From SVEL01 sp045123575 (GTDB taxonomy: Bacteria > Bacillota > Clostridia > Lachnospirales > Lachnospiraceae), in NCBI GenBank assembly GCA_045123575.1, contig JBGVKG010000063.1, positions 1 through 12,874 of the forward strand: 12,874 nt of DNA. Reading direction: 5' to 3'. Positions 5,240-12,874 of this stretch are shown here, in pieces. A program made the translations under genes and the position numbers. Below the pieces are notes generated by a model. It was given only the letters and a program-made list of their open reading frames with translations, was not told the origin of the DNA and ran no database searches. Position 1 is the stretch's first letter. Each line of letters begins with the position of its first letter.

Positions 5240-6373
5240 ATGAATTTTGAGGAGAAATATAAGAACGTGCCAAAACCACATATACCAGAGCGTTTACCTG
5301 TAGAATTATCATCGGCATTATATGATTGCGAAATAATCAAGTTAATTTCTAGAGCAAATAATGCTATGGGCGCATATAGAGGTTTTTTAATAAATACTAT
5401 TAACCCTATGCTTTTAATTTCGCCTTTAGTATCTCAAGAAGCAGTTCTTTCATCAAAACTTGAGGGAACACACGCTACAATTGAGGATTTTATTAATTAT
5501 GATGCTGGAAATGAAGTTTCTGTATCAAAAGATGAAATGCAGGAAGTAATGAACTATAGAAATGCATTATTTTATGCTTTAGACAAAATGTCAACTATTT
5601 CAGACGACTCAGGGGAAGGGAAACAAAAACTCCCTTTAAGTGTAAGACTAATAAAGGAAATGCATAGAATTTTATTAGATAATGTTAGGGGACAAACAAA
5701 AAGCCCGGGAGAGTTTAAAACAGAGCAAAACTATATTGGAAATTCGAATGAAATCACATTTACGCCTCTTCCACCAGAAATAACAATGGATTATATGGCA
5801 AATCTAGAGAATTATATACATTATGATGAGATTGATTTACTTGTTCAAGCAGCACTAATTCATTGTCAATTTGAGATGATTCATCCATTTAAAGATGGAA
5901 ATGGAAGAATTGGACGTTTGCTGATTCCGTTGTTTTTGTATTATAGAGATATGCTTCCAGTTCCAACATTTTATATGAGTGCATTCTTTGAAAAAGATAG
6001 AACACGTTATTTGGAGAAACTGTCAGCTGTTTCAAAAAATAATGATTATGCGACATGGATTAAGTATTTTTTGGAAGGAGTAATTCAGCAGGCAGAAATT
6101 AACACTATGAAAGCGAGAAAATTGCTAGAGTGGTATAATGAGTATAAAGAAGTTTGTGTAAATGATATGACATCAAAGTATGCAATTATGTTGCTGGATG
6201 AGATTTTCAAACATCCTGCATTTAAGGCTAAGCAAATACAGGATGTGATTCCAGGAAGTAAGGGAACTTTGTATAATATGTTAGAAGAATTTGTGGATAA
6301 AGGAATACTGAAGAAAGATGATAAAATACGAAATACAACATATTATTGCCCTGCGATATTATCTCTTTTGTAG
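5240..6373 (+). CDS. fic: Fic-family protein AMP-transferase (class II, with winged helix)
   Basis: Fic enzymes transfer AMP from ATP to hydroxyl side chains of target proteins. The active-site motif is complete: HPFKDGNGRIGR at residues 215-226, with catalytic H215. The N-terminal Fic_N region carries the inhibitory helix motif SSKLEGT (71-77), whose Glu (E75) is expected to block productive ATP binding, making this a class II, self-inhibited enzyme. PGEFKTEQNYIG (156-167) and FTPLPPE are also typical. Residues about 312-372 look like a winged helix that could bind DNA. At 377 residues the length is normal. The start follows AAAGGCGG (5223-5230) by nine bases. Upstream lie a promoter and repeated ACTAA motifs, suggesting autoregulation. 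No separate antitoxin is present or needed. The target protein is unknown. Confidence 0.92.
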   Translation: MNFEEKYKNVPKPHIPERLPVELSSALYDCEIIKLISRANNAMGAYRGFLINTINPMLLISPLVSQEAVLSSKLEGTHATIEDFINYDAGNEVSVSKDEMQEVMNYRNALFYALDKMSTISDDSGEGKQKLPLSVRLIKEMHRILLDNVRGQTKSPGEFKTEQNYIGNSNEITFTPLPPEITMDYMANLENYIHYDEIDLLVQAALIHCQFEMIHPFKDGNGRIGRLLIPLFLYYRDMLPVPTFYMSAFFEKDRTRYLEKLSAVSKNNDYATWIKYFLEGVIQQAEINTMKARKLLEWYNEYKEVCVNDMTSKYAIMLLDEIFKHPAFKAKQIQDVIPGSKGTLYNMLEEFVDKGILKKDDKIRNTTYYCPAILSLL

Positions 6374-6451
6374 AAAGTTGCTAAATATACCTAAAAATAA
6401 ATGAAATGCTTGTTGCGTAAAAAATAAAGCACATCTTGAATGACAGAATTC

Positions 6452-6500
6452 AAATCCTCCTACAGAACGGAAGTATCAAATATTGTAGGAGGATTTTTTA
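6452..6500 (+). terminator. terminator after fic
   Basis: AAATCCTCCTACA (6452-6464) and TGTAGGAGGATTT (6484-6496) are perfect 13-bp inverted repeats around a 19-nt loop, followed by TTT. The loop is longer than usual for a terminator, but the T tract is well placed. It separates the accessory block from the MoxR operon. Confidence 0.75.
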
Positions 6501-6547
6501 GTTTTATCATTTTATCATTTCCCTATATATTCCATAAAAAATTTATA

Positions 6548-6576
6548 TTTCCAATCCACCTATTATGTGGTACACT
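6548..6576 (+). promoter_or_regulatory. probable promoter of the MoxR operon
   Basis: TTTCCA (6548-6553) and TACACT (6571-6576) are 17 bp apart, with TGG directly before the -10 as an extended element. The leader to the ATG would be about 55 nt. A TATAAT at 6581-6586 is an alternative -10 but has no fitting -35. Confidence 0.4.
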
Positions 6577-6638
6577 TTAATATAATAAAATTGTAATATA
6601 TTGCAACAAGTAAAAAAATATACATATAGGAGGATACC

Positions 6639-7604
6639 ATGGGGCGAGATGAATCAATGCAGATACGCATGGTTGTTAATGAGATAAGAAACGTAGTAAA
6701 GGGAAAGGACGAGTGCATATATAAGGCTTTTTCAGCCATATTAGCAGGCGGACACATATTGATAGAGGATGTGCCAGGTGTAGGTAAGACTACGCTTGCT
6801 ACATCGTTTTCTAAGGCATTGTCGCTGGATAACAATCGTCTACAGTTTACACCAGATGTTATGCCAGCAGATATACTTGGTTTTAATATGTATCAGAAGG
6901 AGACAGGCAAGTTTGTTTACTATCAGGGAGCTATTATGTGCAACTTATTCCTAGCGGATGAGATCAATAGAACATCTCCTAAGACACAGTCGGCGTTACT
7001 TGAGGTAATGGAGGAAGGTATGGTTACTGTTGAGGGTAAGAGCCGTCCAGTTCCAGAGCCTTTTATCGTTATGGCTACACAGAATCCAAAGGGTAGTGCG
7101 GGAACACAGCTTCTTCCAGAGTCACAGCTTGACCGTTTTATGATATGTATGAGTATGGGATATCCAGAGCTTAAGGATGAGGTGAATATCCTTAAGGGTA
7201 GAAGTGGACAGGCTACTGGTGAGGTTAAACCGGTGCTTACTAAGGAGCAGTTGCTTAAGCTTAAGGCAGAGGTAGAGGCTGTGTATGTAAGTGATGCCAT
7301 ATATTCTTATATCGCGATGCTTGCGCAGGCTACTAGAGAGAATGCTTATATAGAGCTTGGACTTAGTCCTAGAGGTTCAGTTGCTTGTGTGCGTATGGTT
7401 AAAGCATGGGCTTATCTTAATGAGAGAGATTATGTATTGCCAGAGGATGTAGTTGATATATTTATGGATGTAGCTAAGCATCGTATTGTACTTAATACAA
7501 AGGCGAGAGTGGCACATGTATCAGAGAAGGCTGTGCTTGAGGAGATATTATCACAGGTGAGACAGCCAGCATCTTATATGCAGAAGGATGATTATGGTGT
7601 GTAG
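6639..7604 (+). CDS. MoxR-family AAA+ ATPase
   Basis: MoxR ATPases act as chaperone-like machines that assemble or activate partner proteins, usually encoded beside a DUF58 protein as here. The AAA_3 domain is complete: Walker A GVGKT (47-51) within EDVPGVGKTTLA, the family segment RLQFTPDVMPADILGF (67-82), Walker B LFLADEINR with D107 and E108, sensor 1 ATQNP (146-150) and the LPESQLDRF loop (159-167) with its arginine. The C-terminal lid contains LGLSPRGSVACVRMVKAWA, also typical. At 321 residues the length is normal, with no signal peptide, so it is cytoplasmic. ATG 6639 lies five bases after AGGAGG. It is the first gene of a six-gene operon and overlaps the DUF58 gene. Confidence 0.95.
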   Translation: MGRDESMQIRMVVNEIRNVVKGKDECIYKAFSAILAGGHILIEDVPGVGKTTLATSFSKALSLDNNRLQFTPDVMPADILGFNMYQKETGKFVYYQGAIMCNLFLADEINRTSPKTQSALLEVMEEGMVTVEGKSRPVPEPFIVMATQNPKGSAGTQLLPESQLDRFMICMSMGYPELKDEVNILKGRSGQATGEVKPVLTKEQLLKLKAEVEAVYVSDAIYSYIAMLAQATRENAYIELGLSPRGSVACVRMVKAWAYLNERDYVLPEDVVDIFMDVAKHRIVLNTKARVAHVSEKAVLEEILSQVRQPASYMQKDDYGV

Positions 7605-8697
7605 TTTCGGGATTTTACTTGGGGTAATTTTTATAACTTTATATGTAGCTCTTATGTATAATAATGAGGCAGTAGTATTGCTGATGTACGCGGAGGCAAT
7701 ACTTTTTGTCGTATCATTGATATGGATGATCGCAGTCAGATTTTTCTTGAAGGTTCGTATAGAAGCACCTATCAGCATATCTGAGGTAGGCAAGGAAAAT
7801 ATGATAAAGATAAACATATTTAATAAGCTGCCTATTACTATACAGAGAATGAAGGCGCTTGTGGTTATAGAGGATACTATTAGTGCTGTTAAGCATAAGC
7901 ATTGGATGAAAATATCTTCTGTTATGCCGGGTAATAATGAATTTACACATAATGTTACATTTGGTATGGCAGGCAACTTTGAGATTAACCTTACAAAGCT
8001 ACGTGTCTATGATATGACAGGACTGTTTAGTGGAAATATGAAAACGAAAAGCACAGAGAGAGTGCAGATTATGCCATGTATGTATGATGTAGGCATTCGT
8101 TTAAGTATGATGGTAAAGAATTTCTATGGTGAGTCAGATATGTATGATGAGCATTTACCTGGTATGGATAGAAGTGAGCTATTTCAAGTTCGTGAATATA
8201 TGCCAGGTGATAGATTGCAACACGTTCATTGGAAGCTTACTGCCAAGGAGGATGAACTGATGGTGAAGGAGCATTCTTTGCCTAAGTCTTGTCCAGTTAT
8301 ACTTTTCCTAAAGTTTGATCCTACTGATAAGAAGCTTCGTAGGAAGAATGGTTTGGCATTTATGGAGAGTGTTGTTAGTTTATCTTATTCTATGTTGGAT
8401 GCTGGCTGTGCCCACTATATAGTATGGTATGCCGCTGATGTAAAGGATATAGTCCGTGTCAGGGTAGATGATGAGGAGAGTCTATACTACTTTATGGGTA
8501 TGTTTATGAAGATAAAGTGGGTAAAGGCAGAGGAAGATATAGTTCTAAGATACAAGGAGAAGCACCGTGCAGAGACATATGTATGGGAGTTATCTTTGGA
8601 TGAAACTCTTACTCTTAGAAAGGGAGAAGAGATACATTCTGTATTTGATAGCAAGAATCTAGAGAAATCATTGTCTGATACAGAGATAGTCTTATAA
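7594..8697 (+). CDS. DUF58-domain membrane protein
   Basis: Two membrane helices at the N-terminus (about 4-21 and 26-50) are followed by a beta-rich region and the DUF58 domain. Its signature is intact: REYMPGD (200-206) and HVHWKLTAK (210-218), followed by DELMVKEHS. The domain is related to a von Willebrand A fold and is thought to be the partner of MoxR. Starting at ATG 7594 gives 367 residues. I prefer it to ATG 7588 because the AGAAGG at 7582-7587 would then be six bases away instead of adjacent. The gene overlaps the MoxR stop by 11 bases, so translation is probably coupled. It very likely works with MoxR and the following transglutaminase-like protein at the cell envelope; the substrate is unknown. 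Confidence 0.9.
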   Translation: MVCSFGILLGVIFITLYVALMYNNEAVVLLMYAEAILFVVSLIWMIAVRFFLKVRIEAPISISEVGKENMIKINIFNKLPITIQRMKALVVIEDTISAVKHKHWMKISSVMPGNNEFTHNVTFGMAGNFEINLTKLRVYDMTGLFSGNMKTKSTERVQIMPCMYDVGIRLSMMVKNFYGESDMYDEHLPGMDRSELFQVREYMPGDRLQHVHWKLTAKEDELMVKEHSLPKSCPVILFLKFDPTDKKLRRKNGLAFMESVVSLSYSMLDAGCAHYIVWYAADVKDIVRVRVDDEESLYYFMGMFMKIKWVKAEEDIVLRYKEKHRAETYVWELSLDETLTLRKGEEIHSVFDSKNLEKSLSDTEIVL

Positions 8698-8754
8698 ATG
8701 TTTATTGGCAAAAGTGATATTTACATATGAGAATAGATAGATTGGAACATAAAA

Positions 8755-11277
8755 ATGAGTAAGATACAAAAAATTCGTTGGAATAAAGCACAAGTTCGAG
8801 AGGAACAAAATATATATGGAATTCTCACAAGCGTGCCTGCATGGTCGGGGATGCTTCTTGATGTTGTATGTGCTATTTTGTTTGTATGTGCAGCCAGATT
8901 GATGCTTGTGGATGTATTGAAGTACAAGGCACCTGGTTTTGGACATATATTATCGATGGTACTTGTAGGCATAGGTATAAGTGTAGTTATGGAGCTTGCA
9001 AGATGCTATGGAAGAGGCATAAGATATGGTATATACATAGGTGTATTTGGAGCGGGTGTGCTTTTAGTATTGTTTAATATTTTTTCACCGGGAAATGATA
9101 TTTTAGGTGGATTTACTAATATAGCAGCAGATTATATGAAGCTTTGGAACAAATATTTTAACGAAGATATTACTATAGCTGCTACAGATGCAAGTATCAC
9201 GGAAAGCTTAGACTTTATATGTTTTGCGTTATTATATTTTAGCCTATGGATGGCTAAGCTTGTCCGAGTTAATCTAGGTAATATTCTTATACCTGTTTTA
9301 ACACTTGTCGCAGTGTTGGTAGTGGGATGCTCACCTAAAGTAACTAGCCTATTTATGATGTTTGTAGGCGCTATGATGTCCAATGCAAACAAGTGGCATA
9401 AGCCTCAGTTTGTAAAAGCGCGCAGAGTAAAAGGAAATAGCCAACAGACGTCAGGATATTTTGCTATAAGTAGAATAATTGGTAATTTTGGATGGATAAT
9501 TGTAGCAGTAGGGATAATGATAGTATGCTTGTTGTCATCCACTTTTGGTCATAAACCTGCAAAGGAATTACTTGCAGGTGCTCCAGAGTTTAAGGCATCT
9601 GTAAATACCTTGATAGAAGATATTAAGAATGGAAGTTTATTGGATATAATGGATATATTCAATGATGTGCCTACTAAATCAGAGTTAACTAATGAACCAC
9701 GTGTATTTAAAAACGAGAAGATTATGGAGTTGACATTATCTAATAAATACTATGGTGATATATATATGAAGGGCTTTCATGCCAATACATATAAGAATGG
9801 TGTATGGACAGAAGATATTGACCAACTTACAAAGAGTCTTAAGAAAGAGGGAATAAACAAAAAGGATTTTCTAAATGAACTGGCAAGTTATACAGGAGAT
9901 AATGTTTTAGGTACATATAGAATTGAAAGTATGCTTGATAAAGGTGTAGGTGTTAAGCTAGATATTGAGTATATGGATAAATCTGATAAGAGAGCATATA
10001 TCCCATATTTTGCATCTGTTACAGATAAAAAGATAGTTAATAAAGGTGAAGGCTTATTTATTAAGAGAGCATCATTATCTTCGTTAGAAATAGAATTGTG
10101 GAAATTCGGCGGTTCTTATGAAGTATATTATGATATTATAAAAAGTGGTAAGCAAAACCAATGGGGTAGATGGTACAATACCTATGTTAAGAGAGCGTAT
10201 ACTGAAGTGCCTGAGCATTTAGAATATGCACTGGAGGATGTCGCAGAACAGATTAGCTATATAAATGTATTACCAAGCTATGGTTCTGAAGCTTTGAGTG
10301 TAAATGTAAATAGACTTAATAAAGCATATAAGGTAGCATATTGGATGGAGTATTATACGTCATACACCTTATATCCACCAGAGTTGCCTGAGGATGAGGA
10401 TCCTATTGAGTATTTCTTAATGACCAGCAAGAGAGGATACTGTATGCATTATGCCAGTGCAGCCACAATGCTTCTTAGATATATGGATGTGCCGGCTCGA
10501 TATGCTACAGGTTATGTTGTAGATAGCAAAGACTTCGATGAAGAGACTGAGGAAGGTAATACAGTATATAAAGCTACTGTTAAGGATCATATGGCCCATG
10601 CATGGGTAGAGATTTACCTTGAAGGAGTAGGTTGGGTTCCTATTGAAGTAACAAGAGGTTATAATAGTGAAATATTAGATGAAGATGATGAGCCACAAGA
10701 TGACCCAATCGAACAACCATCAATACCTTTAGAACCACCAACACCTGAAACAACAACAGAACAACCTACTTCTGAAAATGATACAACCAGCAGGGATGAA
10801 AATGATGATTTGTTAACTAAGCCTGCTGAAGATGGTTTTGAGAAGGATAATAAGAATAAAGGTACAAAAAATAATACATTATTAAAGATGCTATCAATTT
10901 TGGTACCTATAGTGGCTGTAAGTTCAATAGTGGGCTTCTTTGTATATAGATTATACAGAGATTATGCTGTATCGAATACAAGATTGCGTTTGGATATAGA
11001 GAGTAAGCGTACTAAAAAGGTTATACGAAAGATCAATAGACGTATGTACAATAAGTTACGTCGTAATGGTAAGATACTTAAGTCTGGTATAACAGATAGC
11101 GAATACAGTGCTATTCTTAAGAAAACATATCCGAATATAGAGCCTATAGATTGGAATCGATACATCAATATAGCTAAGGCAGCTACATTCTCAGAAGTGG
11201 ATTTTACAGTGGAGGAAATGGAGTTCTGTTTAAAGCTTTGGGAAACTGTTTCTGGTAATGTTGAGAAAGGAAAGTAA
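8755..11277 (+). CDS. transglutaminase-like membrane protein (TgpA type)
   Basis: The 840 residues begin with about seven hydrophobic segments (roughly 32-54, 62-82, 91-110, 152-170, 176-191, 196-208, 243-263). A long extracytoplasmic region follows, then a transglutaminase-like core, an acidic Pro/Thr-rich linker (about 645-705), one more membrane helix (about 712-735) and a basic C-terminal tail of roughly 100 residues. The core shows the Cys-His-acid triad: RGYCMHYAS with C563, HAWVEIY with H615, and WVPIEVTRGY with E631 where many relatives have Asp. The reaction in bacteria of this group is not established; peptide crosslinking or cleavage at the envelope is inferred. The ribosome binding site (TTGGAAC) is weak. 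A 57-base gap separates it from the DUF58 gene, and an 11-codon ORF at 8727-8762 overlaps its start. Confidence 0.9.
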   Translation: MSKIQKIRWNKAQVREEQNIYGILTSVPAWSGMLLDVVCAILFVCAARLMLVDVLKYKAPGFGHILSMVLVGIGISVVMELARCYGRGIRYGIYIGVFGAGVLLVLFNIFSPGNDILGGFTNIAADYMKLWNKYFNEDITIAATDASITESLDFICFALLYFSLWMAKLVRVNLGNILIPVLTLVAVLVVGCSPKVTSLFMMFVGAMMSNANKWHKPQFVKARRVKGNSQQTSGYFAISRIIGNFGWIIVAVGIMIVCLLSSTFGHKPAKELLAGAPEFKASVNTLIEDIKNGSLLDIMDIFNDVPTKSELTNEPRVFKNEKIMELTLSNKYYGDIYMKGFHANTYKNGVWTEDIDQLTKSLKKEGINKKDFLNELASYTGDNVLGTYRIESMLDKGVGVKLDIEYMDKSDKRAYIPYFASVTDKKIVNKGEGLFIKRASLSSLEIELWKFGGSYEVYYDIIKSGKQNQWGRWYNTYVKRAYTEVPEHLEYALEDVAEQISYINVLPSYGSEALSVNVNRLNKAYKVAYWMEYYTSYTLYPPELPEDEDPIEYFLMTSKRGYCMHYASAATMLLRYMDVPARYATGYVVDSKDFDEETEEGNTVYKATVKDHMAHAWVEIYLEGVGWVPIEVTRGYNSEILDEDDEPQDDPIEQPSIPLEPPTPETTTEQPTSENDTTSRDENDDLLTKPAEDGFEKDNKNKGTKNNTLLKMLSILVPIVAVSSIVGFFVYRLYRDYAVSNTRLRLDIESKRTKKVIRKINRRMYNKLRRNGKILKSGITDSEYSAILKKTYPNIEPIDWNRYINIAKAATFSEVDFTVEEMEFCLKLWETVSGNVEKGK

Positions 11278-11281
11278 TATT

Positions 11282-11659
11282 ATGGCAAGTAGTGAAATGT
11301 ACAGATGCTTCAGTTGTGGTTGGAGTCCAGCTACAGAAGAAGAGAATAAAGAGTATGAACATTGTCCAAATTGTCTATCTGCTGTGCATGAGATAGATGA
11401 TGATGGCGATGAGTGTGGTGGTGTATTGGAACCAGTTAGTATATGGGTAAAGCCAGATGAATCTTGGAGTATTATACATCGATGCAATTTCTGTGGTGAG
11501 ATGCACGAGGCACCTTTGGCAGAGGGCGATAATCCTATTAAGATTATGTCTATTGCATCTAAGCCATTGGCACAGCCACCATTCCCGATAGAGAGAATGG
11601 AGACTTTAACAAAGATGATGGGTGGCAAAGGAAGTGTAGGAGGATACAATCATGAATAG
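11282..11659 (+). CDS. RNHCP-like zinc-binding protein, first copy
   Basis: This small soluble protein (125 residues from the preferred ATG) has the cysteine pattern of the RNHCP domain: C9-x2-C12, C28-x2-C31 in HCPNC, C45 and C68-x2-C71, enough for two zinc sites. It aligns along its length with the next gene, including WVKPDESWSIIHRC against WVRKNGEWAIIHKC and the GDNPIKIM tail. The family name motif is altered here: EYEHCPNC in place of RNHCPNC. ATG 11282 is chosen over ATG 11258 because GAAAGGA (11265-11271) lies just upstream and similarity to the second copy begins after it. The start is four bases after the transglutaminase stop. The function of RNHCP proteins is unknown; RNA or protein binding is possible. 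Confidence 0.8.
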   Translation: MASSEMYRCFSCGWSPATEEENKEYEHCPNCLSAVHEIDDDGDECGGVLEPVSIWVKPDESWSIIHRCNFCGEMHEAPLAEGDNPIKIMSIASKPLAQPPFPIERMETLTKMMGGKGSVGGYNHE

Positions 11660-12062
11660 AGAGAATAAGAAGCGTCAGTATGACAAGAGATATTTTATGA
11701 CACATCCTTGTACAGATTCATTTACTTGCAAGAATTGTGGGTGGCTTTGTGTGTCAGAGGGTGCTGGAAGTGACCATAGAAATCATTGTCCTAACTGTCT
11801 GTATAGCTTGCACTTGGATAATACACCTGGTGACAGAGAATCAGAATGTCATGGCAAGATGGAGCCTATCAGTGTATGGGTGCGCAAGAATGGCGAGTGG
11901 GCTATTATACACAAGTGTACTAAGTGTGGCAAGATTGGTTCAAACAGAGTAGCTGCTGATGACAACCCCATGAAGCTTATGGGTATAGCTATGAGACCGT
12001 TTGGTAGTCCAGCATTATCTAGCGAGCGTATAAAAAATATGGTTAAGACTATGGAAGAGTAG
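11652..12062 (+). CDS. RNHCP domain protein, second copy
   Basis: The 136-residue product carries the canonical domain: FTCKNCGW (C26, C29), DHRNHCPNCLYSLHLD (RNHCP at 43-47, C46, C49), then GDRESECHGKMEPISVWV (C66) and HKCTKCG (C89, C92). Paired cysteines indicate structural zinc. A conserved C-terminal extension (DDNPMKLMGIAMRPF) is shared with the preceding gene, so the pair is a tandem duplication that has diverged considerably. The ATG overlaps the end of the first copy by eight bases and has AGGAGG just upstream, at 11638-11643, inside that gene, which favours coupled translation. The N-terminus is basic. No enzymatic residues are evident and the cellular role is unknown. Confidence 0.88.
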   Translation: MNRENKKRQYDKRYFMTHPCTDSFTCKNCGWLCVSEGAGSDHRNHCPNCLYSLHLDNTPGDRESECHGKMEPISVWVRKNGEWAIIHKCTKCGKIGSNRVAADDNPMKLMGIAMRPFGSPALSSERIKNMVKTMEE

Positions 12063-12078
12063 AAAAGGTAGTAGTGAT

Positions 12079-12537
12079 ATGATAAAAATACTATTCATCT
12101 GCCACGGCAATATTTGCAGAAGCACAATGTGTGAAAGTGTTATGACTTATTTAGTTAAGCAGGCACATCTAGAGGATGTAATATATATAAACTCTGCTGC
12201 CACGAGTAGGGAAGAGATAGGTAATGGACCACATTATGGAACAGTATCTAAGCTAAGACAGGTTGGCATACCAGTTATTCCCCACAGAGCGGTGCAGATG
12301 ACTAAGACAGATTATGATGAATACGACTATCTCATAGGTATGGATACAGCTAACATACGCAATATGAATCGTATAGCAGATGGTGATAAATATGGAAAGA
12401 TATATAAGTTATTATCATTTGCTGGCTCGGGTAGAGATATTGCAGACCCTTGGTATACAGGTAACTTTGATGAAACCTATAATGATGTTATGGAAGGCTG
12501 TAATGCATTATTAAGCCATATAAAAGAGAATTTATAG
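12079..12537 (+). CDS. low-molecular-weight protein tyrosine phosphatase
   Basis: The enzyme would remove phosphate from tyrosine (or arginine) residues through a cysteinyl-phosphate intermediate. The P-loop CHGNICRS gives nucleophile C8 and R14 in the C-x5-R pattern. The general acid is D123 in ADPWYTG. MDTANIRNM (88-96) is also typical of the family. The Pro that usually follows CRS is Thr here (CRSTMCES). At 152 residues the length is normal; there is no signal peptide. The gene starts 16 bases after the second RNHCP gene behind AAAAGGTAG and is the last gene of the operon. In Gram-positive bacteria such enzymes often counteract kinases controlling envelope polysaccharides or act on stress regulators, but its substrate here is not shown. 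Confidence 0.93.
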   Translation: MIKILFICHGNICRSTMCESVMTYLVKQAHLEDVIYINSAATSREEIGNGPHYGTVSKLRQVGIPVIPHRAVQMTKTDYDEYDYLIGMDTANIRNMNRIADGDKYGKIYKLLSFAGSGRDIADPWYTGNFDETYNDVMEGCNALLSHIKENL

Positions 12538-12550
12538 TTAAATAATATGA

Positions 12551-12598
12551 AAAGCCCTCGAAGACTAGAAGAGACATCTAGTTTTCGAGGGTTATTTA
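12551..12598. terminator. bidirectional terminator between the operon and the M42 gene
   Basis: CCCTCGAAGACTAGA (12555-12569) pairs with TCTAGTTTTCGAGGG (12577-12591) over 15 bp with one G-T pair, around a seven-base loop. TTATTTAT follows on the plus strand, and on the minus strand the stem is followed by CTTTT. It can serve both convergent units. Confidence 0.88.
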
Positions 12599-12629
12599 TA
12601 TTTCGATAGAAAATTATCTTAAAGAGAAG

Positions 12630-12874
12630 TTATCCAAGATAAGCCTTTAATAGCTTAAATGTGTTTTTGATACCGTCTCTATGAGTTCTCTCATATCCAT
12701 GAGAAGCGTACACGCCAGAGCCTATAAGACCGTGGCGAATATCATAACCAGATGTAAGTGCAGCGTCAGCGTCGGAGCCGTAATAAGGATATACATCAAC
12801 AGCATAGTCGATGCAGTTATTCTTGGCTGCTCTTATAAGATTGGTTACTACATCGTAGTTATATGGTCCACGGC
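12630..12874 (-). CDS. M42-family metallopeptidase, C-terminal part
   Basis: The frame is open from the right edge to TAA at 12630-12632 and gives the last 80 residues. VYPYYGSDADAALTSGYDIR followed by HGLIGSGVYASHGYERTHRD matches the C-terminal end of M42 aminopeptidases (glutamyl aminopeptidase/endoglucanase-like, TET-type). The His of ASHGYERTH is expected to contribute to the binuclear metal site. These are cytoplasmic exopeptidases that trim peptides. The N-terminus and the other metal ligands lie beyond the window. The gene converges on the phosphatase operon and shares its terminator. Confidence 0.9.
   Translation of the reverse strand, partial: RGPYNYDVVTNLIRAAKNNCIDYAVDVYPYYGSDADAALTSGYDIRHGLIGSGVYASHGYERTHRDGIKNTFKLLKAYLG

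Noticed and set aside
6923..7976. Minus-strand ORFs of 125 and 141 codons
   Set aside because: Both lie opposite clearly conserved MoxR and DUF58 coding sequence and resemble no protein family.
8727..8762. Leader peptide MRIDRLEHKNE before the transglutaminase gene
   Set aside because: Eleven codons with no ribosome binding site; overlap with the next ATG is likely chance.
11258..11281. Longer start of the first RNHCP gene (MLRKESNI)
   Set aside because: It would overlap the transglutaminase end, and the ribosome binding site and paralogue alignment favour ATG 11282.

Overview
The window is AT-rich DNA from a low-GC Gram-positive bacterium. The protein types (MoxR/DUF58/transglutaminase operon, RNHCP zinc proteins, a CHGNICRST-type low-molecular-weight phosphatase, an M42 peptidase, remnants ending in CKKCY) and the strong AGGAGG ribosome binding sites fit Clostridia, most likely Lachnospiraceae. 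That assignment is an inference from sequence style, not a database result.

Positions 1-6500 are accessory and partly decayed DNA. From the left: a hairpin-rich stretch with a possible 45-residue ORF, short direct repeats resembling transposon ends, an eight-copy GAGGGT array (five copies at exact 13-nt steps) ending in a strong hairpin, and a truncated ISL3-family transposase with a 64-residue companion ORF, both on the minus strand. Next come a frameshifted secreted-protein pseudogene, an ORF6N regulator with a PLD-like C-terminus, the 3' stub of an HTH regulator, a DUF11 protein with no signal peptide, a small one-helix membrane protein with no recognisable family, and a class II Fic AMP-transferase. 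Two genes look autoregulated. The ORF6N gene has a 15-bp palindrome upstream of its promoter, and a near-identical palindrome lies in its own coding sequence. The Fic gene has a promoter overlapped by iterated (N)ACTAAR motifs.

Positions 6540-12600 are a compact plus-strand operon: MoxR AAA+ ATPase, DUF58 protein, transglutaminase-like membrane protein, two tandem RNHCP zinc-binding paralogues and a low-molecular-weight protein tyrosine phosphatase. Junctions run from a short overlap to a 57-nt gap, and a strong bidirectional terminator closes the unit. The first three genes form a widespread module thought to act at the cell envelope. The zinc proteins and phosphatase are probably co-transcribed, but nothing in the sequence shows their role in that module. 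At the right edge the C-terminus of an M42 aminopeptidase enters on the minus strand, converging on the shared terminator.

No tRNA, rRNA or CRISPR array was seen. The items most worth checking are the shared palindrome of the ORF6N gene, the 13-nt repeat array beside the ISL3 remnant, and the motif array upstream of fic.
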